A stretch of DNA of 29,451 nt, taken from assembly GCA_041668045.1 (NCBI GenBank), contig JBAYDV010000016.1:1-29451 (forward strand). The letters run 5' to 3'. The position numbers and the translations under genes were made by a program. The notes under the pieces were generated by a model. The model saw only the letters and a program-made list of their open reading frames with translations, had not been told where the DNA came from and ran no database searches. Source of the stretch: JBAYDV01 sp041668045 (lineage in GTDB: Bacteria; Bacteroidota; Bacteroidia; Bacteroidales; UBA932). How positions within the stretch are numbered: the stretch's first letter is position 1; each line of letters opens with the position of its first letter. Below, one piece after another: positions 1 to 8,700 of this stretch.

Positions 1-34
1 ATTCGTTTGTAAATTCTAGTAAAAATTATTTTTA

Positions 35-787
35 ATGAAAGTATTAAACAATATAGTTAGTGGCGCATCTCGTCAATTTGGAAGAGAATTTAGGAGGGTA
101 GGTGCAAATATTATTTTAAAGGGAGCAAATTCTTATACTATAAAACATGCCAATAGTCAGCCTAAAGTAGAGCAAGATTATGATAACGATCAGATTGCTC
201 AAAAAATCGAAGAACTCAATAATTTAAACTTTGCATCTACTAATAAAGAAAATGTATCAATATTGATAGATATTACGGATTCTTTAATTTTAACTTTAAA
301 ATTTAATGGTAATACTACTTTAAATGAATTAGCTAGTATTAATGAGCTTATACATCTTTATAATGATAAATTTGAGTATGGAACTCTTTTACTTGATGAT
401 GACTTTAAAGATAAAATTATAACGTATTTAGATATTAAGAGAAAAGAACTTTTTAGTACTTGGAAAAAATTCAATAATGATATTAATAATCATATCTCTA
501 TAAATTTAGAGAGAGCCAAATCAAAAAGGAAATCAAAAACGATAGCAGTCTTACTGGGTATCCCATTACTAGGCCTTCAGTGGGCTTATCTGAGATTCCC
601 AGCAGGATATACCATTATGTCGATTTTACTAGCTTTTACTATTATAGTGCCTTTAATTAATTTAGTGTTATTAATAATGATTTTATTTATGACTAAAGAG
701 ACATTTGATTTACAGTTTAATCAAGAATATATATACTTTAGTAATTTTAACATAAAACTAGAAACAATTAATCCAGAAATTAGGTAA
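35..787 (+). CDS. Membrane protein with C-terminal TM2-like domain
   Basis: A 250-residue protein of unknown function. Residues 1-160 are hydrophilic, Asn/Lys-rich and have no motif I recognise. Residues about 166-229 resemble a TM2 domain: a basic run (KRKSK), a first hydrophobic helix (about 169-185), a short turn, a second helix (about 192-219), and then the MTKETFDLQFN segment that matches the end of TM2 domains (form MsdeeFdrkYN). The usual GxHRFYLG turn is degenerate (here around WAYLRFPAG). The start is fixed by in-frame stops just upstream (tag and taa before position 35). The protein probably sits in the inner membrane as a two-helix hairpin with a long N-terminal cytoplasmic part. 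It is followed 51 bp later by the stress protein gene, with no clear terminator between. The domain call is by eye and moderate in certainty; the function is unknown. Confidence 0.75.
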   Translation: MKVLNNIVSGASRQFGREFRRVGANIILKGANSYTIKHANSQPKVEQDYDNDQIAQKIEELNNLNFASTNKENVSILIDITDSLILTLKFNGNTTLNELASINELIHLYNDKFEYGTLLLDDDFKDKIITYLDIKRKELFSTWKKFNNDINNHISINLERAKSKRKSKTIAVLLGIPLLGLQWAYLRFPAGYTIMSILLAFTIIVPLINLVLLIMILFMTKETFDLQFNQEYIYFSNFNIKLETINPEIR

Positions 788-838
788 TCATTCCTTTTAT
801 TTATATCTTTAAGTAAGATCTTAAAAAAACTTAAAGAC

Positions 839-1321
839 ATGAAAACACATAAAATGAATAAGATTCTAATCGCGTTAGATTATGATCCTACGGCACAGAA
901 GGTAGCAGAAATTGGTTTTACTTTGGCTCAAGCTATGAAAGCTGAAGTTATTCTATTGCATGTAATTACAGACATTACCTATTATTCATCAACGAACTAT
1001 TCTCCAATAGTTGGCTATACAGGTATGATGGATATGACTCCAATCAATATGGATAGTATTGAAAGTTTAGTTAATGCTTCAAAAGATTTTCTCTCTAAAA
1101 TGAAAAAACATTTGGGAGATGAGGAAATAAAAACTATTGTCCACGAGGGTGATTTCGCAGAATCAATAATAGATGTCGCTAAAAAACAACATGCAGATAT
1201 GATAGTAATGGGGTCACACAGTAGAAAATGGTTAGAAAATATTATAATGGGAAGTGTAACTGAAAAAGTATTGAAAGAAAGTACTCTTCCATTATTTATA
1301 GTCCCTACTAAAAAGAGATAA
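839..1321 (+). CDS. Universal stress protein, UspA family
   Basis: A single-domain 160-residue UspA-type protein of the usual length for the family. It shows the N-terminal strand with the nucleotide-contacting Asp (ILIALDYD, D14), a central variable loop, and the C-terminal ATP-binding signature around residues 125-140 (MGSHSRKW...IIMGSVTEKV). In ATP-binding Usps this signature is G-2x-G-9x-G-S/T; here the second Gly is Ser (S128) while G125, G138 and S139 are kept, so ATP binding may be altered. An internal ATG 15 bp downstream (MNKILIALD) is an alternative start that would give a more typical N-terminus. Usp proteins act in the cytoplasm in stress survival; the specific role cannot be read from the sequence. 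Confidence 0.92.
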   Translation: MKTHKMNKILIALDYDPTAQKVAEIGFTLAQAMKAEVILLHVITDITYYSSTNYSPIVGYTGMMDMTPINMDSIESLVNASKDFLSKMKKHLGDEEIKTIVHEGDFAESIIDVAKKQHADMIVMGSHSRKWLENIIMGSVTEKVLKESTLPLFIVPTKKR

Positions 1322-1359
1322 TTTTCTTTTGATTTCATCTGAAATATTCATTTGTTAAA

Positions 1360-1395
1360 TTAAACGTTATATCTATTTGTGTGTCTAACGTTTAA
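1360..1395. repeat. 10-bp inverted repeat downstream of usp
   Basis: TTAAACGTTA (1360-1369) and TAACGTTTAA (1386-1395) are perfect reverse complements separated by 16 nt; each arm also contains the self-complementary AACGTT. It lies between the stress protein gene and the broken lipoprotein gene. It could be a weak terminator hairpin (no strong U-run follows) or a protein-binding site. Confidence 0.4.
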
Positions 1396-1407
1396 AAAAC
1401 GTAATAA

Positions 1408-2288
1408 ATGAAATTTTTTATATTAATAATAAATACTTGTATATTTTGTCTAATCACAAATTCATGTAGTACATTTCAAATGGTAATATTCTTTTTCCTG
1501 TTTGGGAAAAAGTTCCTATCGCTGAAGCTAAAGAAATGGGATTTTCAGGAAGCTCTGATATATATCTAGATGCTATTATCGAGATGAATCCACTTACTAA
1601 GAAAGTAGTCTGGGAATGGCATAGTAAAGACCATCTTGTACAGAATTATGATTCATCCAAGAATAATTATGGAGTAATATCAGATAACCCTAATAAAATC
1701 AACATAAATTATCCGAATAAAGATGAAGGAGATATAACTCATTTTAATGGACTTACTTTAGATGAAGAAAATGATTTGATATATGTTACTGCTCTTGGAT
1801 TCAAAGAAGTATGGGTTGTCGATCATAGTACTAGTCCTAAATTAGGAGGAGATTTAGTTTATCGTTTTGGAAATCCATTAGCTTATGATAATGACTATGG
1901 AACTATTACTCTAGCTAATGTTCACTGTCCTAATCTTTTAGATAATGGAGATTTATTAGTTTTTGCTAATAATTACGAGAGAGGGCACTCTGCTGTTTAT
2001 GAATATAAGATTAATCCTCCATATAGCTTAAAAGCAAACCAAGATAATGAACCAAAGATAGTTTGGGAATTTAAAGATGATGATTTGTTTAGTTTAAGTA
2101 TATCTGGAGCAGATAGAATGAGTAATGGTAATACTTTAATAGCAGAGGGGACAGGTACATTATGGGAAGTAAGTAGCTCTGGAGAAGTATTGTGGCAAAA
2201 TAATGATTTTCAAACACCTTGGAGAGCATACTCTGTTTCTAGTGATTCTAAAATTTTAGAATATCTTGGTATATCAACAAAAAACTAA
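1408..2288 (+). pseudogene. Arylsulfotransferase-like (ASST) lipoprotein, broken by deletion and frameshift
   Basis: The ATG at 1408 starts a convincing lipoprotein signal peptide (MKFFILIINT..., lipobox ITNSC) in one frame, which then reads out of register to a stop at 1567-1569. Another frame, open from 1470, encodes what looks like the middle and C-terminal part of an ASST family protein: NGNILFPVWE, then an EA-rich helix, DAIIEMNP, KVVWEWHSKDHLVQNYD, THFNGLTLDEEND, HCPNLLDNGDLLVF, RMSNGNTLIAEG, LWEVSSSGEVLWQN. Such proteins fold as beta-propellers and are exported; these NGN and WEW-type repeats are typical. About the first 100-150 residues of the mature domain are missing between signal peptide and body, so this is an internal deletion that also shifted the frame, at about 1466-1480. 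The ATG at 1536 is only an internal methionine. Family assignment is by recognised motifs; the substrate is unknown. Confidence 0.75.
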
Positions 2289-2320
2289 TAATTTTAACTT
2301 TCGTTATTAATTAGTTTTTT
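2279..2320. terminator. Bidirectional hairpin between convergent genes
   Basis: AAAAAACTAAT (2279-2289) pairs perfectly over 11 bp with ATTAGTTTTTT (2310-2320), with a 20-nt loop. The hairpin covers the stop of the ASST-like pseudogene and the end of the racemase gene on the other strand; the A-tract and T-tract give a U-run for each direction. Confidence 0.5.
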
Positions 2321-3376
2321 CTCAATATATTTAGAGTTCATTACCCTTAGGATACCCATATAGTCCATTTTGAATTTAATAAAATCTCCGACTTTATATT
2401 TCTTTTTATTATCGCCAAGGTCAATAACGATCATATCAGAACTTGCACCAGCTATTTTTAGCTTTTTATCTACTAGTTCTATGTGATTTGGGGCGACGTC
2501 TAATAATCCTAAATCGATAATTGCGCGAAATGAAGTTTCACCAGCATTAGATTTGTCAAATGTGTAACTTTCGCCCTCAAGATTAGTTCCCATCTTACCA
2601 GTGGGATTCATTGGCTTTTCTATTAATTCGATTATTTGCGAATATAAAAGAAAAACATCTGAATGCATATTTTTTAGTTTAGTACTATTATATACGTCAG
2701 TTCCTAAAAATAAAGTTTCTCCGACTCTAAAATGATTTATACTTTTAGGTAGAAGACGTTTTAAAATTAAAGGAATAGTAACCGATGTGCCACCAGAAAC
2801 ATAAGGTATTTGCTTATTAAATTTGGCTTCTATTAGTTGTTCATATAAACTTAATTGGATTAATTTATCTTGACTAGGTAAAACTCCATATAGACATGAT
2901 AAATTAGCACCAATACCGACTACTTTAATATTCTCTAATTTAAACACACTTTCATAAAAATCCATAAAATCTTCGCCAAGTACACCTTCCCTCAATTCTC
3001 CTAATTCTATCATTATTATAATCTTGTGAACCTTATTTTGACGCTTAGCTTCTTCTGAAAGGAGTCTAATAGTTTCGAATTCAGTATTCAAACTAATATC
3101 AGCATATTTGACTACACTAGGTATGGTCCTACGTGCTGGTGGCTTTATAAAAATGGTTTCTATCTTCGGATTGATAGCTTTAATTACTTTTAAATTCAAT
3201 ATTCTAGAATCACATATTTGCTTAATATCAAATTTAAGTAATTCTGTTAAGAATAATTTATTGCCACTAAGTAATTTAGATACTATTGACCATTCGATAC
3301 TATTTTTTTTAAATAGAGTATGGAGATAATCAAAATTTAATTTAAGTTTTTTACAGTCTAAAGTTATATATGCCAT
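2294..3376 (-). CDS. Alanine/ornithine racemase-family PLP enzyme
   Basis: A 360-residue fold-type III PLP enzyme. The N-terminal strand TLDCKKLKLNFDYL followed by the PLP lysine in WSIVSKLL (K34) marks the TIM-barrel. Further signatures are IIMIELGELREGV (about 122-134), SGGTSVT (about 194-200, phosphate-binding loop) and INHFRVGETLFLG (about 213-225). These fit the alanine/ornithine racemase family (ornithine racemase Orr of clostridia, YhfX-type) better than classical alanine racemase. It would interconvert L- and D-forms of an amino acid; the substrate cannot be assigned. The gene follows the acetyltransferase with a 1-bp stop/start overlap (TAATG), implying translational coupling. It is intact although both flanking exported-protein genes are broken. 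Confidence 0.85.
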   Translation of the reverse strand: MAYITLDCKKLKLNFDYLHTLFKKNSIEWSIVSKLLSGNKLFLTELLKFDIKQICDSRILNLKVIKAINPKIETIFIKPPARRTIPSVVKYADISLNTEFETIRLLSEEAKRQNKVHKIIIMIELGELREGVLGEDFMDFYESVFKLENIKVVGIGANLSCLYGVLPSQDKLIQLSLYEQLIEAKFNKQIPYVSGGTSVTIPLILKRLLPKSINHFRVGETLFLGTDVYNSTKLKNMHSDVFLLYSQIIELIEKPMNPTGKMGTNLEGESYTFDKSNAGETSFRAIIDLGLLDVAPNHIELVDKKLKIAGASSDMIVIDLGDNKKKYKVGDFIKFKMDYMGILRVMNSKYIEKKLINNES

Positions 3377-3822
3377 TATTTATCCCTTTTATATCTCATT
3401 TCCAAATATTTATTAGTAAATCCAAACTTTTCGTATAAGTATTTAGCCGGATTATTAGGCTCTACATGTAATGCGATGTTACCATGTGTTAAACCAATGG
3501 TTTTCTGTATTAATTCTTTTCCTATTCCTTCTCCTCTATGCTCTTTACTCGTCGCTATATAAACTAATATATTTTCAGGAATATAATCTATCATTCCTGT
3601 TTGATTAATAATTACTGCTCCTGAGATTTGATTATCTAAATAAGACACTAAAATAAAACCACCGAATGAAGGGGTCTCGTGCAAAGCATAATTCGCACAC
3701 TTTTCAATATCCGATTTAGGATCTCCATATTCTTCTAAATTGTCAAATAAGAATTGAATTATATTATTTTTTTCTTCTAATGAGGGTTTTTTGTTCTCAT
3801 CGAAAACTATAGTTTTAATCAT
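3376..3822 (-). CDS. GNAT family N-acetyltransferase
   Basis: A 148-residue GNAT protein when started at the ATG at 3820-3822 (MIKTIVFDENKKPS). The frame stays open upstream to an ATG at 3918, but the extra 32 residues do not look like a GNAT N-terminus and their DNA looks intergenic. Motif A, the acetyl-CoA pyrophosphate loop, is HRGEGIG (residues about 95-101), preceded by the strand ILVYIATS. Motif B, NNPAKYLYEKFGF, is also clear. It transfers an acetyl group from acetyl-CoA to an amine, substrate unknown. Its stop codon overlaps the racemase start by one base, so the two are probably made together and may act on the same amino acid or derivative (inference). Confidence 0.87.
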   Translation of the reverse strand: MIKTIVFDENKKPSLEEKNNIIQFLFDNLEEYGDPKSDIEKCANYALHETPSFGGFILVSYLDNQISGAVIINQTGMIDYIPENILVYIATSKEHRGEGIGKELIQKTIGLTHGNIALHVEPNNPAKYLYEKFGFTNKYLEMRYKRDK

Positions 3823-3950
3823 AAAGTAAGTTTTAATATTTAATAACGCGTCAAAACAACGCTTAATATAGTAAAATAAGCGATAAAAACAAAATGTATC
3901 TACCTCTATAAATATCAATTGTTTTTAATAAAGATAACTGATTACTTATT

Positions 3951-5386
3951 TTAGTGTTTTAGTTGTGACGTATTTATTAGACTTTTTTCATAAGTATGTT
4001 TACAATTAAACTGGATTTCAGCATTGCCATACCAATATACACCCACACTATAATACATATTACAATCTGTCCAACTCCATACCTCCATATCAAGTTTTAA
4101 AGAATTGTTAAAAGGTATTCCATCTAAAGAGCGGGTGCGAGTCTCAGTACTGAGGCCTTGAGAATTTCTCTCATTAGTATTTTTGCGATGTAGCTTATCA
4201 TATTTATTGCTACGTGGTTGTGCATGAAAAGGATGTTCGTAAAAATCGGTACTTTTTCCTCCCCATGAATAACCATAATAATCCTCTGTACCAGTACCAA
4301 ATAGAGAAGGAAAATTTTCTCCATCTACCCAGATCTTTTCATCACCTTCACCCCACCATTTTTTGACAGGATTCATTATAGTTAAGGCATCACCAACATA
4401 TACTCCACGTCCTTTTAACGTAATATAATTCCAGTCAGAAAAAGGTCGCGTAGGTACGGGATATTGTTGACGAAATCCTGCATAAAAATACATAGAACGG
4501 TCGTCCCAATTCCAATCTTCTACGGTGACTTTCATTTCATAATCGATAGAATGTTTACTTAAATTTACTAGAGTAATTTTAGCTTTATGCTGATAAGGCA
4601 TAATCCAACGAGAGTATAAGGTTCCGTCTTCTGCCACAGTTCTATACCATCCTTTAAATGGATGTAAGCCAATTCCTGTTCCGAAGAAATCACCTATAGG
4701 GCACCAAACTGTTTTTTTGCCATCAAATTCTATTTTCAAAATAACAGATTGAGTAATAGTTGAATCAGTATAATTATCTAATTTTATAGACAATGCTTTT
4801 ATTGCAGATGTTCTATCAGGTAAATTGACTGATTCTTCTTTACCTGCAGTTATAGTCTGTTTTTGCTCTATCGTTTTATCTAAAGTGTTACTTTCTGGAG
4901 AAAGTAGGGTATTGCAAACTTTTGTAATTAGAGACTTTTCTTTATTAAAATCTTTCATAGTTAAAGTTTTAACTTTTGTCCCATCAATATATTTTCTATA
5001 TGTTAACTGATAAAAGTATGGTTGTTTTGTGACCGTGACTTTACAACTTTTAGCATAGGGGATAGGAAAAAATGAAACTGCTGAAAGTAGTGACTTGTGT
5101 GCAAGTGGGAATGGAATTTGTCCAGTTCCATTTAGTAGATTAGGTAGATTACCTTCAAGTGCAGGTTTGTCTGAGCCATCAAGATAAAATTTAATAATGT
5201 AATTAGGTTTATTTGCTTTAGCTTGTAAGTAGGCTCAGGGAATCGAGCAATCGCATTTCTATCAATCATTTCATTCAAAAGAGTATTTATCGTGATTGTT
5301 TTATTTTTGTTTACACAAGAAGTTAATAGACAGTTGAGACATACGGCTATTATTATAAATAAAAAGTTAAGTAAAAATTTTCTCAT
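3951..5386 (-). pseudogene. DUF2961 (GH172-like) lipoprotein, broken by deletion and frameshift
   Basis: The ATG at 5384-5386 begins a lipoprotein signal peptide (lipobox LLTSC) followed by a typical DUF2961 N-terminus, TINTLLNEMIDRNAIARFPEP, which then reads out of frame and stops at 5132. A second frame is open from 5234 to the stop at 3951 and carries the rest of the family: NYIIKFYLDG, FPLAHKSLLSA, FFPIPYAKSCKVTV, then RWIMPY, WWGEGDEKIW, FPSLFGTGTEDYYGY, WSWTDCN. About 50-70 residues (the region usually beginning SSYDR) are missing at the junction near 5225. DUF2961 includes family GH172, whose acid/base and nucleophile glutamates lie 21 residues apart; the Glu of GEGD and the Glu of GTED here have that spacing, so the catalytic part is intact. 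The ATG at 4958 is internal. A family member would act on fructo- or arabino-furanosides outside the cytoplasm. Confidence 0.8.
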
Positions 5387-5735
5387 AAGTAGTTTGTTAA
5401 TAAATTTTATGCAGTGATATAATAATCTTCTAATATGTAAAATTATTTATATTCATTTTTATAGATACAAATATAAAATACAATATTAGTAATTTAATTA
5501 ATCTGTTTTTTCTTCTTTTATAATATTTCTTTGAAATAATATTTTTTTGTAATTTCTTTAAATTATATCTAATTTTAAAAATAATTTTTAATTTACTAAT
5601 ATTTATAGACGATTCAAGTAGAATAAAGGCTTTGAGAAAATTATTATAATATTCTTCTACTAGTTAAGGTAATCTTGAAATAATGTTAATTGTAAATGTT
5701 ACTTTACTATAAATATTAAGTTAAAAAGTTCTAAA
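5387..5735. other. AT-rich intergenic region between divergent genes
   Basis: About 350 bp of very AT-rich sequence separates the DUF2961 pseudogene (minus) from the NERD-helicase gene (plus). It has no reading frame I would call a gene, no RNA gene and no clear repeat. It should hold the promoters of both flanking genes; only the -7 box at 5468-5475 could be picked out. Confidence 0.6.
5468..5475 (-). promoter_or_regulatory. Bacteroidota-type -7 box for the DUF2961 pseudogene
   Basis: On the minus strand this is TATATTTG, matching TAnnTTTG, about 80 nt upstream of the start at 5386. No good -33 TTTG is seen at the expected spacing, and the region is very AT-rich, so a chance match is possible. 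Confidence 0.3.
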
Positions 5736-8700
5736 ATGGCATATAAATCGTACTTAATTGAAAGATTCGACTATTCTCATGAAAATATATTTTTTAGAGA
5801 AATTAATGAGAAATTAAAATCTAACTATGAAAGAAGAAAAGGATTGTTTATTTTTATTGGTAATGTTTCAATAGGAGGTAATCATTTAGATGCATTGTTT
5901 ATTAAAAATGGAGCTATAATTGTAATTGACTTCAAAGATTACGAGGGAAATTTATCATTTTCAGAGAATGGGCCATGGAAACTTACAACTGAGGAAGAAA
6001 AAATGATTTTTGTTGCAGGAGGCGCAAAATCCAGAAATCCTTTTCAGCAAGTTAATGCATATAGATTTGCTTTATTTCAACTATTAAGTGAAAAAGAAAA
6101 TTTAATTCTAGAACAAAATCATAAAGTTAAATGGGATTATACAAGTGCCATCGTATTATTTCAAAGGAAAATTAAATATAATCCTAGAAGTATTCCTGCA
6201 AAAGTTGCAAGATATTTTCATATCTCTGATATAGATGATTATGATAAACTTATTGATGATTTGAATACAAATTGGCTTAATTTAACCGATAATGAAATCA
6301 TCAAAATACTATCTGTACTATCAGTTGATACTACAATTGAGTATGATTCAAGTAAAGAAATTATAGAACACACACACGAATTAAAATATACTCCTGTTCA
6401 AATTGATCGAATAAAGAGACTAATTCCAAAAGAAAATGATATACCGATAGATAAGGCGATGAAATCATTGCTTTTTTATAATGCTATGATTCGTCTAGAA
6501 AGATTAAATGAATCGTCAGTTAATGACATACATCAATATAATATTAATTGGTCATTTGTAGATTTTTCAAATTATAAGCTAGATATAACTATTAATAAAA
6601 AGTTTTTAGATGTATTTGCAAAGAACCAAGCAGCAAATTTTCCTAAAAATCTATTTATTAGTATAGATATGTATTTTGATAAAAGAAAAATACCTTTGTT
6701 TTATACTATAATAATGTTTTCTGAGATTGATAATATTGAATTTATACCTATTAATTTTAATAATTTTTCTCTGTTTACTCAAACACTTGCAGAACTTCAA
6801 TTAACTGAAGATATTATTCATGAATTAATAACATCAATAAATACATGTGAAACTTTAGGTGAGAAAATTAATGTTGTAAGAAAAATTCTTGAGGTTGATA
6901 TTAAATTTGCAGATTCAATATCATTAGGATTAAGTAATGAAAGTTTGTATACAGCACAACTTCAAGCTGAATTTAATTATTGGATAAAAAGAAAAGTTAT
7001 TATTCCTCCTAGTTTATCTGTTTTTAGGTCATTGTTAACTGCAGATATGCTTCCTAAAGGAAAAATTAGTAAAATAGATTATTTACAAATTACACAATTA
7101 AACAAATCACAGCAAAAAGCCGTGAAAAGTGCATTTAGTCAATATTTGTCAGTTATTACAGGTCCTCCAGGAACAGGGAAAAGTCAAGTAGTAATGAATA
7201 TTTTGGCGAATGGAGTTTATAATAATCAAAAAGTACTTTTCGCAAGTAAAAATAACAAAGCAGTAGATAACGTTTATGAACGAATCAATTCATTGTTAAA
7301 CAGTGATTATTTTATTAGATTAGGGAATGAACAGACTAATGCAAAAACTATAAGAAAAATAAATTTATTTAAAAATAAGATAAATACAAAAAAAATTATT
7401 TATCAAAAAAGTGATTATTCAGAATCTAGGCGACAATTGAATTTGTTAATGCATGAAATAGAACAAATTAATTATAGACTCGACAGAATGCCTATTTTAG
7501 AGAATAATTACACAGAATTAAAATCACAAAAAGAACAATATGAAATAGAATATAATTCATGGATAAAAAGTCAGAAAGAATTAGATATAGAATTTTATAT
7601 AAATAAAGACTTAAATTATAATTCTGTACTTAAATCAGATAGCAAGCGAAAACTACTTTTATTGAAAAATACGAAAGGATATTTTAAAACCCTATTATAT
7701 AATATATTTTACAAAAACAATGTTTATAGATTTGTAAAAAAACTCAATTCTAATCTGCCAGATGAATTAAAACAATTTGTTGATTCAAATGCACCTTATT
7801 ATTCAGAAAATATGAGTGAGATAGATTCATTTATTCTTAATATTAATTTTATATTAGAAGAAAAACAGAAACAAGAACAAATACATAAACAATATAATTA
7901 TTTTATTCAAGCAATAAAAAAGTGTGAAACTCAGATTAATACAGTAGTTTCTGAATTAAATGAATATAAATTAAATATAGTAGAATATAATAATAGATTA
8001 TTAGAAATAGAAAAAGAATTTATTAATATTTCAAAAAAAACATTACTTCTGAAAATAAATCAAAATCTATATGAATCAAATACTTATGTATTAGATTCAT
8101 ATGCAAACTATTTAGCCAGTGGTGTGCCTTGGAAAAATGAAGAAAAGAAAAAATTTCACAATATATCCAAACAATTCCTAGATATATTTAATGTTATTTC
8201 AATAAGTAATTTGACCATTAAAAAAGCATTTTTACAAGAACCAGAAATATTTGATTTACTAATTATTGATGAAGCATCTCAATGTGATATTGCATCTGTT
8301 TTACCATTAGTATTTAGAGCAAAACGCTTAGTCGTATTAGGTGATCCATTACAATTACCTCATATAACGAGTATCAACAAATATGAACAAAACTATGCAC
8401 TCGATAAATTAGGTTTATCTATTAATGAATATAATTATATAAAATATTCATTTTTTCATAAAGCTGAAATCATTTCAAATAAAAATAAATTAGACCAATC
8501 ATTTTTAAATGAACATTATCGCTGCCATCCTGACATTATTAAGTTTAGTAATGATAATTTCTATTTGCCAATAGCTGGACAAGGATTAGTAATAAAAACT
8601 AAGCCGAATGATTTTAAGTTTGGTAATACTGGTTTCAATTGGATTAATGTAAAGGGAATAGTTCATCCTAGAAAAAATATTAATTTTCAAGAAGTAGAAA

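Noticed and set aside
1536..2288. Stand-alone CDS starting at the ATG at 1536
   Set aside because: The same frame is clearly coding upstream of this ATG (NGNILFPVWE) and the true N-terminus with lipobox is in another frame from 1408; it is part of a pseudogene.
3860..3882. CGCTTA/TAAGCG inverted repeat upstream of the GNAT gene
   Set aside because: Only 6 bp of stem with an 11-nt loop in AT-rich DNA; within chance expectation.
3823..3918. N-terminal extension of the GNAT protein to the ATG at 3918
   Set aside because: The extra residues do not resemble the family and the ATG at 3822 gives a normal-sized GNAT protein.
3951..4958. Stand-alone CDS starting at the ATG at 4958
   Set aside because: DUF2961 sequence continues upstream in the same frame to 5234, and the signal peptide lies at 5386 in another frame; 4958 is an internal methionine.
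1408..5386. Phase variation or programmed frameshifting as the cause of the two split genes
   Set aside because: No homopolymer or simple repeat lies at either junction and whole protein segments are missing, so a slippage switch cannot restore the proteins.
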